Source: Paenibacillus ginsengihumi DSM 21568 (lineage in GTDB: Bacteria; Bacillota; Bacilli; Paenibacillales; NBRC-103111). Taken from it: DNA of 56,225 bases. The DNA is taken from contig NZ_KB905579.1 of NCBI RefSeq assembly GCF_000380965.1, forward strand, positions 1 through 56,225, in the 5' to 3' direction. Both the position numbers and the translations under genes were made by a program. Positions 21,197 to 29,555 of the stretch are shown here, in pieces. Every line of letters starts with the position of its first letter. The stretch's first letter is position 1. The notes under the pieces are model-generated. The model saw nothing but the letters and a program-made list of their open reading frames with translations, was not told where the DNA came from and ran no database searches.

Positions 21197-23767
21197 ATGT
21201 TAATTCACAAGCGAGGCGCAGGGGCTATGAAACTTCCAGGGACAACATATAGCAAAAGGATGGACAGCATGCTGGCGGCGCTGGCGGGCTTGCTTCTGCT
21301 GATAGCGTTTGCGGCGCCTGTTTATGCTGCGGTAGCCAATGACCCGTTTGCGGAAAAACAAGATTATCTTCGTACAATCCACGCCCAGGAGGCATGGGAT
21401 ATCGCCCGCGAGAATCGGGATATGATTATCGCTATCGTCGATACGGGTGTCGATCTGGATCATCCCGACCTGGAGCCGAATCTCGTTGCCGGCAAAAATC
21501 TGATTCAGGAAGGGGCGCCGCCGGAGGACGATAACGGCCACGGCACGAATGTCGCCGGAGTCATCGCCGCGGTCGGCAATAATGACCGGGGGGTCGCGGG
21601 GATTCTCTGGAAGGCCAAAATGATGCCGATCAAAGCGTTGGAAGCAGACGGCACGGGCGGCGAGCAGAAGCTCGGCGAAGGCATCCGCTATGCGATCGAC
21701 AACGGTGCCAAGATCGTCGTATTGTCGCTGGGCTTGAACAAATATTCCGATTATATGCAGGAGATTGTCGATTACGCCGAAGCGAACGATGTGCTGCTTG
21801 TTGCCGCGACCGGCAACGACGGGAACAGCGTCCAGTATCCGGCCGCCTATCCGACCGTCCTCGGGGTCGGCGGCTTGTCTCGCGCGGGGGAAGCCGATCC
21901 GCGCTCCAATTCCGGCCCGGAGGTCGACGTGGTCGCTCCGTGGAACGTATTTACGACGGCCATGGGAGGCGACTACGAATACAAGGACGGCACGTCCATG
22001 GCGGCGCCTCAGGTAGCGGCTGTCGCCGCTCTGATCTGGAGCCAGAACCCTCAGCTGAAAGCGGGTGAAGTTCGCCAATTGATTCGCCAGTCGGCGCAAC
22101 GTTTGGGCGAGGAGATTTGGAATCCGGCTACCGGCTTCGGTCTGCTGCAGGCGGACCGGGCCCTGAAGGAAACGTTTGTGCGGGATATGTATGAACCGAA
22201 TGACCGCAAGGATTTGGCCAAAGCGCTGTCGATCAGCCAGAGGGTGAACGCCACGCTCGCGGGAAGTGCGGATACGGATTGGTTTTATATCGATGCGCCG
22301 TATGACGGCACCATTCGCGTCAAGCTGGATGCCTCTCCTGATGGGAGGTTCTCCTTGCAGCATACGGATGCCGCAGGTACGCTGACCAGCCACATCGTCG
22401 CCGGCGGACAAAGCGTAGCGCTTGCGGCGACGAAGGGGCGCGGCTACGTCCAGCTCAGGCTGGCCAACCACAACGTGCAGCGCGAAGTTCCTTACACGCT
22501 AACGACGTCCTTCAATATTTATGCCGACCCGTTCGAAAATAACGACAAGCAGTATAAAGCGTTCGTGCTGCCGTCCCGATCCGGGACGTATGTCGGAACA
22601 TTCCATCAAAGCAATGACGCCGATTGGTTCGAATTTCCCGTCCCTCAATCGGGGTCGCTGCGGATTCGGCTCAGCGTGGATACGGCCCGGATCGATCCGG
22701 TGCTGACGATTCAAAAACAAGGGGGCAAAGCGATTGTCGTCGATTCGGTCGGCGATGGCAAGACGGAGACCTATTATTTGCCGGAAGTGTTCCCGGGAAG
22801 TTATTTTATCAAGGTCAGCAATGTGAAGGAATATGCGAACCCGATCGTCGGGGAATATACGCTGCAGATCGAATATGATGCCCGCCTGACCGATCCGAAC
22901 GAGCCGAACGACCATTCGTATCAGGCGACGACGATGACGCTCGACACGTCGTACGAAGGGCTGATCGATCCGGCGGGAGATATCGATTGGTTCCAGTTCA
23001 GCCTCGAGGAAGAGAGTTTGGCGGAGGTACAGCTTAGCAATATTCCTTCACCGGTCCGGATGAACATGCAGCTGCTCAATCGAAGCATGGAGCCGATCGC
23101 TGCCGCGAAGAACGCTTCGGGCACAAGCTCGCAAAAGCTGTCCAACCGGCTGAGCCCCGGCACGTACTATATTCGTCTCGATGCCGATCGGGCGTTCGAC
23201 AACCGGATGTACCAATTGAAGGTTAAGGCCAGGCCGCTTGTCGGCGGATATGCGGATATCAAGGGGCACTGGGCGGAGAAGGCGATCCTCGAACTGGGAG
23301 AGAGCAAGGTGCTTGAAGGATACGGCGATTATACGTTCCGGCCGGATCGCCCCATTACCCGGGCCGAGACGACGGCTGTGCTGTCGCGGGCATTCGGGCT
23401 GACGAACGAACGAGGAATCAGCTACCGGGACATTTCGGCCGGGCATTGGGCATATTCCTTTATCGCCAGAGCTTCGCATGCAGGAATTATTGATGGTTAC
23501 CCGGACGGCACCTTTGCTCCGGATCAACCGGTGACCCGGATGGAGATGACCGCCATGCTGGCCCGCAGCCTGAATATGTCGGGCAAGAGCCGGGGGGCCG
23601 TGCCTTTTAACGATGTGGACAATGACTATTGGGGTACGCCGCTGCTCAAGCAGATGAAGGCGGAAGGCTGGATCGGGGGGTACCCGGACGGTTCGTACCG
23701 GCCGGATCAGCAGGCGACCCGAGCCGAATTGGTCGTGCTGCTCAGCAACATTCTTCGAAAGCGGTAA
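21197..23767 (+). CDS. Secreted S8 subtilisin-like protease with PPC-type repeats and C-terminal SLH domains
   Basis: A signal peptide (hydrophobic core about 24-44, ending VYAAVA) leads to a subtilase domain with Asp82 in IVDTGVDLDHPD, His115 in NGHGTNVAG and Ser267 in GTSMAAPQVA. Three repeats with EPND / DWFxF spacing follow (about 330-620), like bacterial pre-peptidase C-terminal domains. Three SLH domains at about 680-856 (for example ITRAETTAVLSRAFGL) should hold the enzyme on pyruvylated wall polymer. The start is uncertain: ATG 21197 is longest, but ATG 21227 gives a more typical signal peptide. Substrate unknown; it could process surface proteins or scavenge peptides. No operon partner is evident. 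Confidence 0.9.
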   Translation: MLIHKRGAGAMKLPGTTYSKRMDSMLAALAGLLLLIAFAAPVYAAVANDPFAEKQDYLRTIHAQEAWDIARENRDMIIAIVDTGVDLDHPDLEPNLVAGKNLIQEGAPPEDDNGHGTNVAGVIAAVGNNDRGVAGILWKAKMMPIKALEADGTGGEQKLGEGIRYAIDNGAKIVVLSLGLNKYSDYMQEIVDYAEANDVLLVAATGNDGNSVQYPAAYPTVLGVGGLSRAGEADPRSNSGPEVDVVAPWNVFTTAMGGDYEYKDGTSMAAPQVAAVAALIWSQNPQLKAGEVRQLIRQSAQRLGEEIWNPATGFGLLQADRALKETFVRDMYEPNDRKDLAKALSISQRVNATLAGSADTDWFYIDAPYDGTIRVKLDASPDGRFSLQHTDAAGTLTSHIVAGGQSVALAATKGRGYVQLRLANHNVQREVPYTLTTSFNIYADPFENNDKQYKAFVLPSRSGTYVGTFHQSNDADWFEFPVPQSGSLRIRLSVDTARIDPVLTIQKQGGKAIVVDSVGDGKTETYYLPEVFPGSYFIKVSNVKEYANPIVGEYTLQIEYDARLTDPNEPNDHSYQATTMTLDTSYEGLIDPAGDIDWFQFSLEEESLAEVQLSNIPSPVRMNMQLLNRSMEPIAAAKNASGTSSQKLSNRLSPGTYYIRLDADRAFDNRMYQLKVKARPLVGGYADIKGHWAEKAILELGESKVLEGYGDYTFRPDRPITRAETTAVLSRAFGLTNERGISYRDISAGHWAYSFIARASHAGIIDGYPDGTFAPDQPVTRMEMTAMLARSLNMSGKSRGAVPFNDVDNDYWGTPLLKQMKAEGWIGGYPDGSYRPDQQATRAELVVLLSNILRKR

Positions 23768-23905
23768 TGCGGCTGACCGTCCGCCCATCGAAAGTGTTCC
23801 GTTCGCATTCGGATGAGGCGGATCCCGCCGTTTCCTTGAGCATGCTGCAGAAATGGCGAGCCGGGCGAATCAAGCTATTGCCGAAAACGGGGGGAAACGA
23901 CCGAA

Positions 23906-24157
23906 ATGGATTATTATGATCAAATGCAAAGCACTATGGGCTTAAACGGCTTGCTGAATATTGTCGTCTCATTGATATGCATCGGCTTCTCCTGGTGGGT
24001 GCTGCAGTCGCTCCGCCTGGAGGCCGCGCTCAAAAATCCAAGGAGCGCGCAGGCGAAGCTGCTGCAGGTTTTTTTGTCCGTTGCCCTCGGGTATCAGATT
24101 GCCAGGTTTATTATCGATTATTTCCAATGGTCCTCCTGGCTGCCGGGGATGTTTTAA
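23906..24157 (+). CDS. DUF1146-family small membrane protein
   Basis: An 83-residue protein with two membrane helices (about 14-34 and 50-70) joined by a basic loop, ending FQWSSWLPGMF. The pattern LLNIVVSLICIGFSWWVLQSLRLE and the YQIARFIIDYF helix match the DUF1146/YwzB family, which in Bacillus also lies just upstream of murA. Function is not known; the link to murA suggests cell-envelope work. The start has GGGGGG about 11 bases before the ATG. Confidence 0.85.
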   Translation: MDYYDQMQSTMGLNGLLNIVVSLICIGFSWWVLQSLRLEAALKNPRSAQAKLLQVFLSVALGYQIARFIIDYFQWSSWLPGMF

Positions 24158-24208
24158 GAAGAAACTCGAATAATGGCGGGGAATTTTGTCAACAATGGAT
24201 AGTACAAC

Positions 24209-24255
24209 CGCCGTTAAGGCAGCATATACTTCGAATAGTATATCTCGAACCGGCG
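24209..24255. repeat. Nested inverted repeat upstream of murA
   Basis: The inner part is a perfect dyad, ATATACT-TCGAAT-AGTATAT (24224-24243). An outer pair, CCGCCG to the left and CGGCGG to the right, flanks it. There is no T-run. It lies about 90 bases before the murA start and could be an operator or an mRNA hairpin. Confidence 0.45.
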
Positions 24256-24335
24256 GAACGATTGACGATTGTAAAGCCCCATGTTCAATGTTAAACTAGT
24301 AAAGTTACAGGACGAGAAAAGCGCGGAGGGGGACC

Positions 24336-25664
24336 ATGATGAGCAAAATAATCGTCCGCGGCGGCAAACGACTATCCGGCAGAGTCAGGATTCACGGCGC
24401 CAAAAATGCCGTTTTGCCGATTATTGCAGCATCCCTTCTTGGAGCCGAGGGAACCAGCGTCATCCACGACGCTCCTCCGTTGGATGATGTGCTGGTGATG
24501 AATCAGGTATTGCAAAGTCTTGGTGTTGAGGTCGAATATAAAAACGAGACGGTGCGGGTGACGGCAGAGCGCATATCCACCTGCGAGGCGTCTTACGATT
24601 TGGTCCGCAAAATGAGGGCATCTTTTCTTGTAATGGGACCTTTACTGGCCCGGATGGGACATGCTCGCATTTCCTTGCCAGGCGGATGTGCGATCGGAAC
24701 GAGGCCGATCGACCAGCATCTCAAAGGCTTCGAAGCGATGGGCGCGGAGATCGAGCTTGGGCAAGGTTATATCGAGGCCAAGGTTCGCGGAAAGCTTAAA
24801 GGCGCCAAAATCTACTTGGACGTGGCCAGTGTCGGAGCGACGGAAAATATCATGATGGCTGCGGCGCTGGCGGACGGAACGACGCTGATCGAGAACGCCG
24901 CCAAGGAACCGGAAATCGTCGATTTGGCCAACTATCTCAATGCGATGGGCGCGAAAATCCGCGGTGCGGGGACGGGACTGATCCGCATCGATGGCGTGGA
25001 GCGATTGAGCGGGGCCGTACATACTGTTATACCGGACCGCATTGAAGCGGGTACATACATGATTGCGGCGGCAATTACTCGGAGCGATTTGTATGTGGAA
25101 GGCGCTATCGCCGATCACTTAAGGCCGGTCATCTCCAAAATGCAGGAGATGGGCGTTCAGTTCGAGGAAGACGAGAACGGCCTGCGCGTGTATAGCGATA
25201 GCCCGCTCAAGGCGGTGGACGTGAAGACGCTGCCTTATCCGGGGTTTCCGACCGATATGCAGTCGCAAATGATGGCGCTATTGCTGCAGGCGGATGGAAC
25301 CAGCGTCGTTACCGAGACGGTGTTTGAAAACCGCTTCATGCATGTGGAGCAATTCCTCAACATGAACGCGCAGATTAAAGTGGACGGGCGAACGGCGATC
25401 ATCAGCGGCGGGAGCCGTCTTCGCGGCGCTAACGTGTGCGCGACCGATCTGCGGGCGGGAGCGGCCCTCATTCTGGCGGCTTTGGCCGCCGAAGGCGAGA
25501 CCGTGATTACCGGCGTGCATCACATTGACCGCGGCTATGTCGGCATCGCCGACAAGCTTCAACTGCTCGGCGCGGATATTCGGCGCATTACGCCGGAGGT
25601 TGTGGAAGAGCAGGAGGAAGAAGCTCCGATGACATTGTTTGCCGTACAGCCAAGTCTGGCGTAA
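24336..25664 (+). CDS. murA: UDP-N-acetylglucosamine 1-carboxyvinyltransferase
   Basis: MurA transfers enolpyruvate from PEP to UDP-GlcNAc, the first committed step of peptidoglycan synthesis, and is the fosfomycin target. The protein is 442 residues with the N-terminal [25 protein letters not shown] and the catalytic loop [15 protein letters not shown], in which Cys118 is the fosfomycin-reactive residue. GGAGGGGG precedes the start; ATG 24336 and ATG 24339 are equally possible. B. subtilis has two MurA paralogues, and the DUF1146 neighbour suggests this is the MurAA type. Confidence 0.96.
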   Translation: MMSKIIVRGGKRLSGRVRIHGAKNAVLPIIAASLLGAEGTSVIHDAPPLDDVLVMNQVLQSLGVEVEYKNETVRVTAERISTCEASYDLVRKMRASFLVMGPLLARMGHARISLPGGCAIGTRPIDQHLKGFEAMGAEIELGQGYIEAKVRGKLKGAKIYLDVASVGATENIMMAAALADGTTLIENAAKEPEIVDLANYLNAMGAKIRGAGTGLIRIDGVERLSGAVHTVIPDRIEAGTYMIAAAITRSDLYVEGAIADHLRPVISKMQEMGVQFEEDENGLRVYSDSPLKAVDVKTLPYPGFPTDMQSQMMALLLQADGTSVVTETVFENRFMHVEQFLNMNAQIKVDGRTAIISGGSRLRGANVCATDLRAGAALILAALAAEGETVITGVHHIDRGYVGIADKLQLLGADIRRITPEVVEEQEEEAPMTLFAVQPSLA

Positions 25665-25684
25665 CAGCCAAGTTATACGATCCG

Positions 25685-25729
25685 AAAGCTATCGTACCAG
25701 AGCGGACTTCTGGCACGATAGCTTTTTTT
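25685..25729 (+). terminator. Strong terminator after murA
   Basis: AAGCTATCGTACCAGA and TCTGGCACGATAGCTT form a 16-bp stem with one mismatch and a 7-base loop, running directly into TTTTTTT. Confidence 0.92.
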
Positions 25730-25926
25730 GGCATGAACGGGCAAAGCTCCGGCGGCTGCACCGCCCCTTGCCTGGGGAGCCTTCCATCGGTTCTATTCTA
25801 TATGTCTAGCTCATAAGATAATGGTAGCTGCCGAACAGGCGGCCGGCGGAAGACCGCCCGCGGGAATAGGCTCCAGTTCCGAGGCTTTAATGAAGCGCCT
25901 GAACAGAAACGATGGAGGAACGCTGC

Positions 25927-26958
25927 ATGAGGTATCGTTTGCCTTCGAAGCACAAGCCCTGGATCCGTTGGCTCGCCGTATGGTTTGCGAGCTTTGCCGC
26001 TGTCGTTGTGCTGGCGCCGATCCTGCTGGTTCAGACGAAGCCGGACTCTCCGGTTCCCGGCTATTCCGAAATGCCCTCGCCCCAAGGCGCGGAACGAAGC
26101 ACCCCGCAGCAACGGATCGTGCCGGTGTATCTCGCTCAAGTGAAGCGGGTAGAAGAGGTGCCGTTGGAAGATTATGTGCGCGGGGTCGTCGCCGCGGAGA
26201 TGCCGATCGAGTTTGAGCTGGAAGCGCTGAAGGCGCAGGCAATAGCTGCCCGCACGTATATTATCCGCCGCTCGCTGAACCCGGACGCAGGAGGTCAAGC
26301 GGCATCGAACGCCTGGGTGACGGATACGGTGGCGCACCAGGCGTATGTCACCGACAGCGAACTGAAGAATCGTTGGCCCGCCGCATCGTTCGAGCGCAAT
26401 ATGGACAAGCTGCGGCGTGTCGTCCGTGAAACAGAGGGGCTTATTCTGACGTACGAGGATCAGCCCATCGAAGCCGTTTTTTTCTCGACCAGCAACGGAT
26501 ATACGGAGAACTCGGAGGACTATTGGGGCACGTATTATCCGTATTTGCGCAGCGTTCCCAGCCCTTGGGATGCCGGATTGTCGCCGCGCTTTACGGAAAA
26601 GGTCGTCTTCTCCAACCGGGAGCTGCAGCGCCGGCTTGGACTCAGCGGCATCGTGCCGGTATCGTCCGGGGCATCCAAGGGGCTCAAGGTGCTGGGGTTT
26701 ACGGCCAGCGGCCGGGTCAAGAGCGTTTCGGTTGGAGGAAAAACGTTCAGCGGCCGGGAGTTCCGCGAGAAGTTGGGACTGAATTCGGCTCATTTTCAAT
26801 GGGAATGGCAGGGCGACGAGCTGCATATTACGACGACGGGCTACGGTCACGGAGTCGGCATGAGCCAATACGGAGCCAACGGAATGGCCAAGGAAGGGAG
26901 CAAGGCTGAGGACATCGTCAAGCATTATTACACCGGGGTGAAGATTTCGAAGTTATGA
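25927..26958 (+). CDS. spoIID: Stage II sporulation protein D (lytic transglycosylase)
   Basis: SpoIID degrades septal peptidoglycan during engulfment together with SpoIIM and SpoIIP. The protein is 343 residues: an N-terminal membrane anchor (about 12-38), then VPLEDYVRGVVAAEMPIEFELEALKAQAIAARTY, which contains the catalytic glutamate, and the C-terminal GYGHGVGMSQYGANGMA and HYYTGVKI. ATG 25927 is preferred because GGAGG (25914-25918) stands 8 bases before it; ATG 25912 lies on that site. Family genes are transcribed by sigma-E in the mother cell, but I could not find a convincing sigma-E promoter here. Confidence 0.95.
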   Translation: MRYRLPSKHKPWIRWLAVWFASFAAVVVLAPILLVQTKPDSPVPGYSEMPSPQGAERSTPQQRIVPVYLAQVKRVEEVPLEDYVRGVVAAEMPIEFELEALKAQAIAARTYIIRRSLNPDAGGQAASNAWVTDTVAHQAYVTDSELKNRWPAASFERNMDKLRRVVRETEGLILTYEDQPIEAVFFSTSNGYTENSEDYWGTYYPYLRSVPSPWDAGLSPRFTEKVVFSNRELQRRLGLSGIVPVSSGASKGLKVLGFTASGRVKSVSVGGKTFSGREFREKLGLNSAHFQWEWQGDELHITTTGYGHGVGMSQYGANGMAKEGSKAEDIVKHYYTGVKISKL

Positions 26959-27001
26959 CTCTACGGCTTGCAAAAAATCCCTAAAAAGTAGGTTTGCCCG
27001 C

Positions 27002-27030
27002 GTATAAATCTCGTTAACCTGGTAACAATG
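27002..27030 (+). promoter_or_regulatory. Sigma-F-type promoter of spoIIQ
   Basis: GTATA (27002-27006), a 14-base spacer and GGTAACAATG (27021-27030) match the forespore sigma-F pattern GYATA and GGNNANANTR at every fixed position. It lies 20 bases before the spoIIQ start, and spoIIQ is a known sigma-F gene in B. subtilis. Confidence 0.8.
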
Positions 27031-27049
27031 GTTAGCGAGGTGATAACAA

Positions 27050-27784
27050 ATGGAAGAGCAAAAAAGAGATTTGCAGAAGGAACAGCAAGCTCCTCAATCG
27101 AACGAAGGAGCGAAAAATCCGCCGCAAAGCACATCGTTCACCTGGAAGAGACTCCTGGGCAAAAAATGGGTATTCCCGGCGATGTACATGGCAGCAGCGG
27201 CAATCATCTTAACGTTAATGTGGGTGTATCAGGATTATGGCACATCGACGAAAGATGATCTCGCCGTAAACAGCCAGGCAGTAACGGACAACGTGAGCGG
27301 TCCCGAGTCCTTGCCGACGAACGCCGCGCCGGAGAAGATGCAGTGGCCGTTTGCCGACAAGAACGAGCTGGATGTCGTCCTGCAGTATTTTGACAAAAAC
27401 GCATCGAATGAAGCCAGACAAGCGGCGTTGGTCGAATACGGCGACGAGTTCACGCCTCACATGGGCATGGATTTCTCCCGCCCGGACAATGAGCCGTTCG
27501 ATGTGTTGGCCGTGATGAGCGGCAAAGTAACGGCAGTCGAGAAGAACCATCCGCTGGTCGGCAATCTGGTGGAAATCACCCACAGCAACGGCCTGGTATC
27601 GGTCTATCAAAGCTTGGGCGAAGTCCATGTGGCCAAGGATGACGAGGTCAAGCAGGGCGATGTAATCGCCAAGGCCGGACGCAACGAGCTGGAGAAGGAG
27701 CAGGGCGTTCACCTTCACTTCGAGCTGCGTCAAGGACAAGACGGCCCCGCCGTCAACCCCGAACAGTATTTGGGGCAGGAGTAA
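27050..27784 (+). CDS. spoIIQ: SpoIIQ-like M23 peptidase-domain protein
   Basis: SpoIIQ is the forespore membrane protein that joins SpoIIIAH across the intermembrane space during engulfment. The 244-residue protein has one membrane helix (about 42-62) and a LytM/M23 domain (about 125-240). Metal-ligand positions look complete: His137 and Asp141 in HMGMDF, and His221-x-His223 in VHLHFE. GAGGTG stands about 8 bases before the ATG. The gene lies between spoIID and spoIIID and has a sigma-F-type promoter, both supporting the name. A related forespore M23 protein cannot be fully excluded. Confidence 0.92.
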   Translation: MEEQKRDLQKEQQAPQSNEGAKNPPQSTSFTWKRLLGKKWVFPAMYMAAAAIILTLMWVYQDYGTSTKDDLAVNSQAVTDNVSGPESLPTNAAPEKMQWPFADKNELDVVLQYFDKNASNEARQAALVEYGDEFTPHMGMDFSRPDNEPFDVLAVMSGKVTAVEKNHPLVGNLVEITHSNGLVSVYQSLGEVHVAKDDEVKQGDVIAKAGRNELEKEQGVHLHFELRQGQDGPAVNPEQYLGQE

Positions 27785-27816
27785 TATAAACATACAGATA
27801 TAATTAGTCTAAATCT

Positions 27817-27856
27817 AGGCAGAGTCGAGGCATATGCTGAAGCTTCTGCCTTTTTT
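27817..27856 (+). terminator. Terminator after spoIIQ
   Basis: AGGCAGA (27817-27823) pairs with TCTGCCT (27845-27851), with the palindrome GCATATGC in the loop, followed by TTTTTT. Confidence 0.8.
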
Positions 27857-27934
27857 GTTGCTTTTCCTCCTTTTTAGGCAGCTCGTCCCGTGAAAATAAA
27901 TCGTCCGTTTGGGCTTGTCAGGCTTGGTTACAGC

Positions 27935-27962
27935 GAATATAAGCAAAGCCCCCTCATATAAT
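27935..27962 (+). promoter_or_regulatory. Sigma-E-type promoter of spoIIID
   Basis: GAATATA (27935-27941), a 13-base spacer and CATATAAT (27955-27962) resemble the mother-cell sigma-E consensus (KMATATT and CATACAHT). spoIIID is sigma-E-dependent in B. subtilis. The -10 element contains the ATG at 27961, so that ATG cannot be the start codon. Confidence 0.65.
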
Positions 27963-27996
27963 GTACCAAACTAACTCGAGTAGGGAGGCGAGGGGA

Positions 27997-28284
27997 GTGC
28001 ACGATTACATCAAGGAGCGAACCATCAAGATCGGCCGCTGCCTGGTCGAGACCAAGCATACGGTTCGCACCATAGCTAAGGAATTCGGAGTTTCCAAAAG
28101 TACGGTGCACAAGGATCTGACGGAACGTCTGCCGGAAATCAACCCGGAGCTTGCGAATCAGGTAAAGCATATTTTGGAATATCACAAATCGATTCGTCAC
28201 CTGCGCGGAGGAGAAGCGACGAAGATCAAGTACCGCAAGACACGGAATCCTAAACCGCAGGAGAAGCTGGTTACCGTAAAATAA
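27997..28284 (+). CDS. spoIIID: Sporulation transcriptional regulator SpoIIID
   Basis: SpoIIID is a small DNA-binding protein that switches mother-cell sigma-E genes on or off. From the GTG at 27997 the protein is 95 residues, starting HDYIKERTIKIG as in other SpoIIID. The helix-turn-helix is TVRTIAKEFGVSKSTVHKDL (about 24-43), followed by LPEINPELANQVKHILEYHK and the basic C-terminal helix region RHLRGGEATKIKY. GGGAGG at 27983-27988 is 8 bases before the GTG. Mbl follows about 250 bases later, as in B. subtilis. Confidence 0.96.
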   Translation: MHDYIKERTIKIGRCLVETKHTVRTIAKEFGVSKSTVHKDLTERLPEINPELANQVKHILEYHKSIRHLRGGEATKIKYRKTRNPKPQEKLVTVK

Positions 28285-28328
28285 TTCAGCTTAGGACGAA
28301 ATGACGAACGGATAGCGCTTTCCCGCTT

Positions 28329-28370
28329 ATCGTACCGTGCGGCTGCCGGATGGAACGCCCGCGGTACGAT
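28329..28370. repeat. Inverted repeat between spoIIID and mbl
   Basis: ATCGTACCG (28329-28337) and CGGTACGAT (28362-28370) are perfect 9-bp arms with a 24-base centre that pairs further in part. No T-run follows, so it is either a weak terminator or a protein or RNA structure site. The rest of the gap to mbl contains a TATAAT at 28473-28478 without a good -35. Confidence 0.45.
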
Positions 28371-28540
28371 CACCCCGCCGACCGAAACGGATGGACGAAA
28401 CGATTCTTGTCGAATATATAGCAGAAAAAAGAGGAATTTTTATTTTTATGGCGAAATGTTTATAGCGATGGATATAATGGAAATAATCCGCTTCTAGCAT
28501 AGCAGCCATGGACGGTAGGTTTAGGGAGGATGTATTCGAG

Positions 28541-29536
28541 ATGTTGAGCAAGGACATTGGCATCGATCTCGGGACAGCGAACGTCCTTATCCATGTGAAG
28601 GGCCGCGGCGTTGTCTTGGATGAGCCGTCCGTCGTCGCGATTGAGAGCGAAACGAAGAAGGTGCTTGCGGTTGGCGAAGAGGCTCGCCGCATGGTGGGCC
28701 GAACCCCCGGCAATATCATTGCCATTCGCCCGTTGAGGGAAGGGGTTATCGCCGACTTCGATATTACCGAAATGATGTTGAAGTATTTCATAAACAAAGT
28801 GGGCGGGAAGAAGTGGTACAACCACCCGCGCGTGCTCATCTGCGCTCCGACGAACATTACCTCCGTCGAGCAAAAAGCGATTCGCGAAGCGGCGGAACGC
28901 TGCGGCGCCCGCGATGTCTACCTCCAGGAAGAGCCGAAGGCGGCGGCGATCGGCGCCGGTATGGATATTTTTCAGCCGAGCGGCAACATGGTCGTCGATA
29001 TCGGCGGGGGGACGACCGATGTGGCGGTATTGTCGATGGGCGATATCGTAACTTCATCCTCCATCAAGATTGCGGGGGACAAGTTCGACTCCGCTATCAT
29101 GAAGTATATCAAAAGCAAATATAAGCTGCTGATCGGCGAACGGACAAGCGAAAATATCAAAATTCAGATCGCAACGGTGTTTGACGACCGGAATGAGACG
29201 ATGGATATTCGCGGGCGGGATATGGTCACCGGCCTGCCGCTCACGATTACGATTCACTCCCGCGAAATTCAGGAGGCGCTCGCCGAGCCGGTATCGGCGA
29301 TCGTAGCCGCCGCCAAGAGTGTGCTCGAGCGGACTCCTCCGGAGCTGGCGGCCGATATTATCGATCGCGGCGTCATTTTGACGGGAGGCGGAGCGCTGCT
29401 GCACGGCATCGACCAGCTGTTGGCCGAAGAGCTCAAGGTTCCCGTCTTGATCGCGGAGGATCCGATGAGCTGCGTCGTCCGCGGGACAGGTATTATGTTG
29501 GACAACCTGGATAAAGTATCGAAGATCAAAATCTAG
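28541..29536 (+). CDS. mbl: MreB-like rod-shape protein Mbl
   Basis: Mbl is an actin homologue that guides side-wall peptidoglycan synthesis. The protein is 331 residues. It has the actin-type phosphate 1 loop IGIDLGTANVLIH, phosphate 2 VVDIGGGTTDVAVLSMG, and the adenosine motif GVILTGGGALLHGID. AGGGAGG at 28523-28529 supports ATG 28541 rather than the in-frame ATG at 28508. The order spoIIID-mbl-flhO-flhP identifies it as Mbl rather than MreB or MreBH. It may be co-transcribed with flhO, 19 bases later. Confidence 0.92.
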   Translation: MLSKDIGIDLGTANVLIHVKGRGVVLDEPSVVAIESETKKVLAVGEEARRMVGRTPGNIIAIRPLREGVIADFDITEMMLKYFINKVGGKKWYNHPRVLICAPTNITSVEQKAIREAAERCGARDVYLQEEPKAAAIGAGMDIFQPSGNMVVDIGGGTTDVAVLSMGDIVTSSSIKIAGDKFDSAIMKYIKSKYKLLIGERTSENIKIQIATVFDDRNETMDIRGRDMVTGLPLTITIHSREIQEALAEPVSAIVAAAKSVLERTPPELAADIIDRGVILTGGGALLHGIDQLLAEELKVPVLIAEDPMSCVVRGTGIMLDNLDKVSKIKI

Positions 29537-29555
29537 CCGGAATGGGAGGATAACC

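Noticed and set aside
25730..25926. Sigma-E promoter before spoIID
   Set aside because: CATAAGAT at 25812 resembles a -10, but there is no acceptable -35 at the needed distance.
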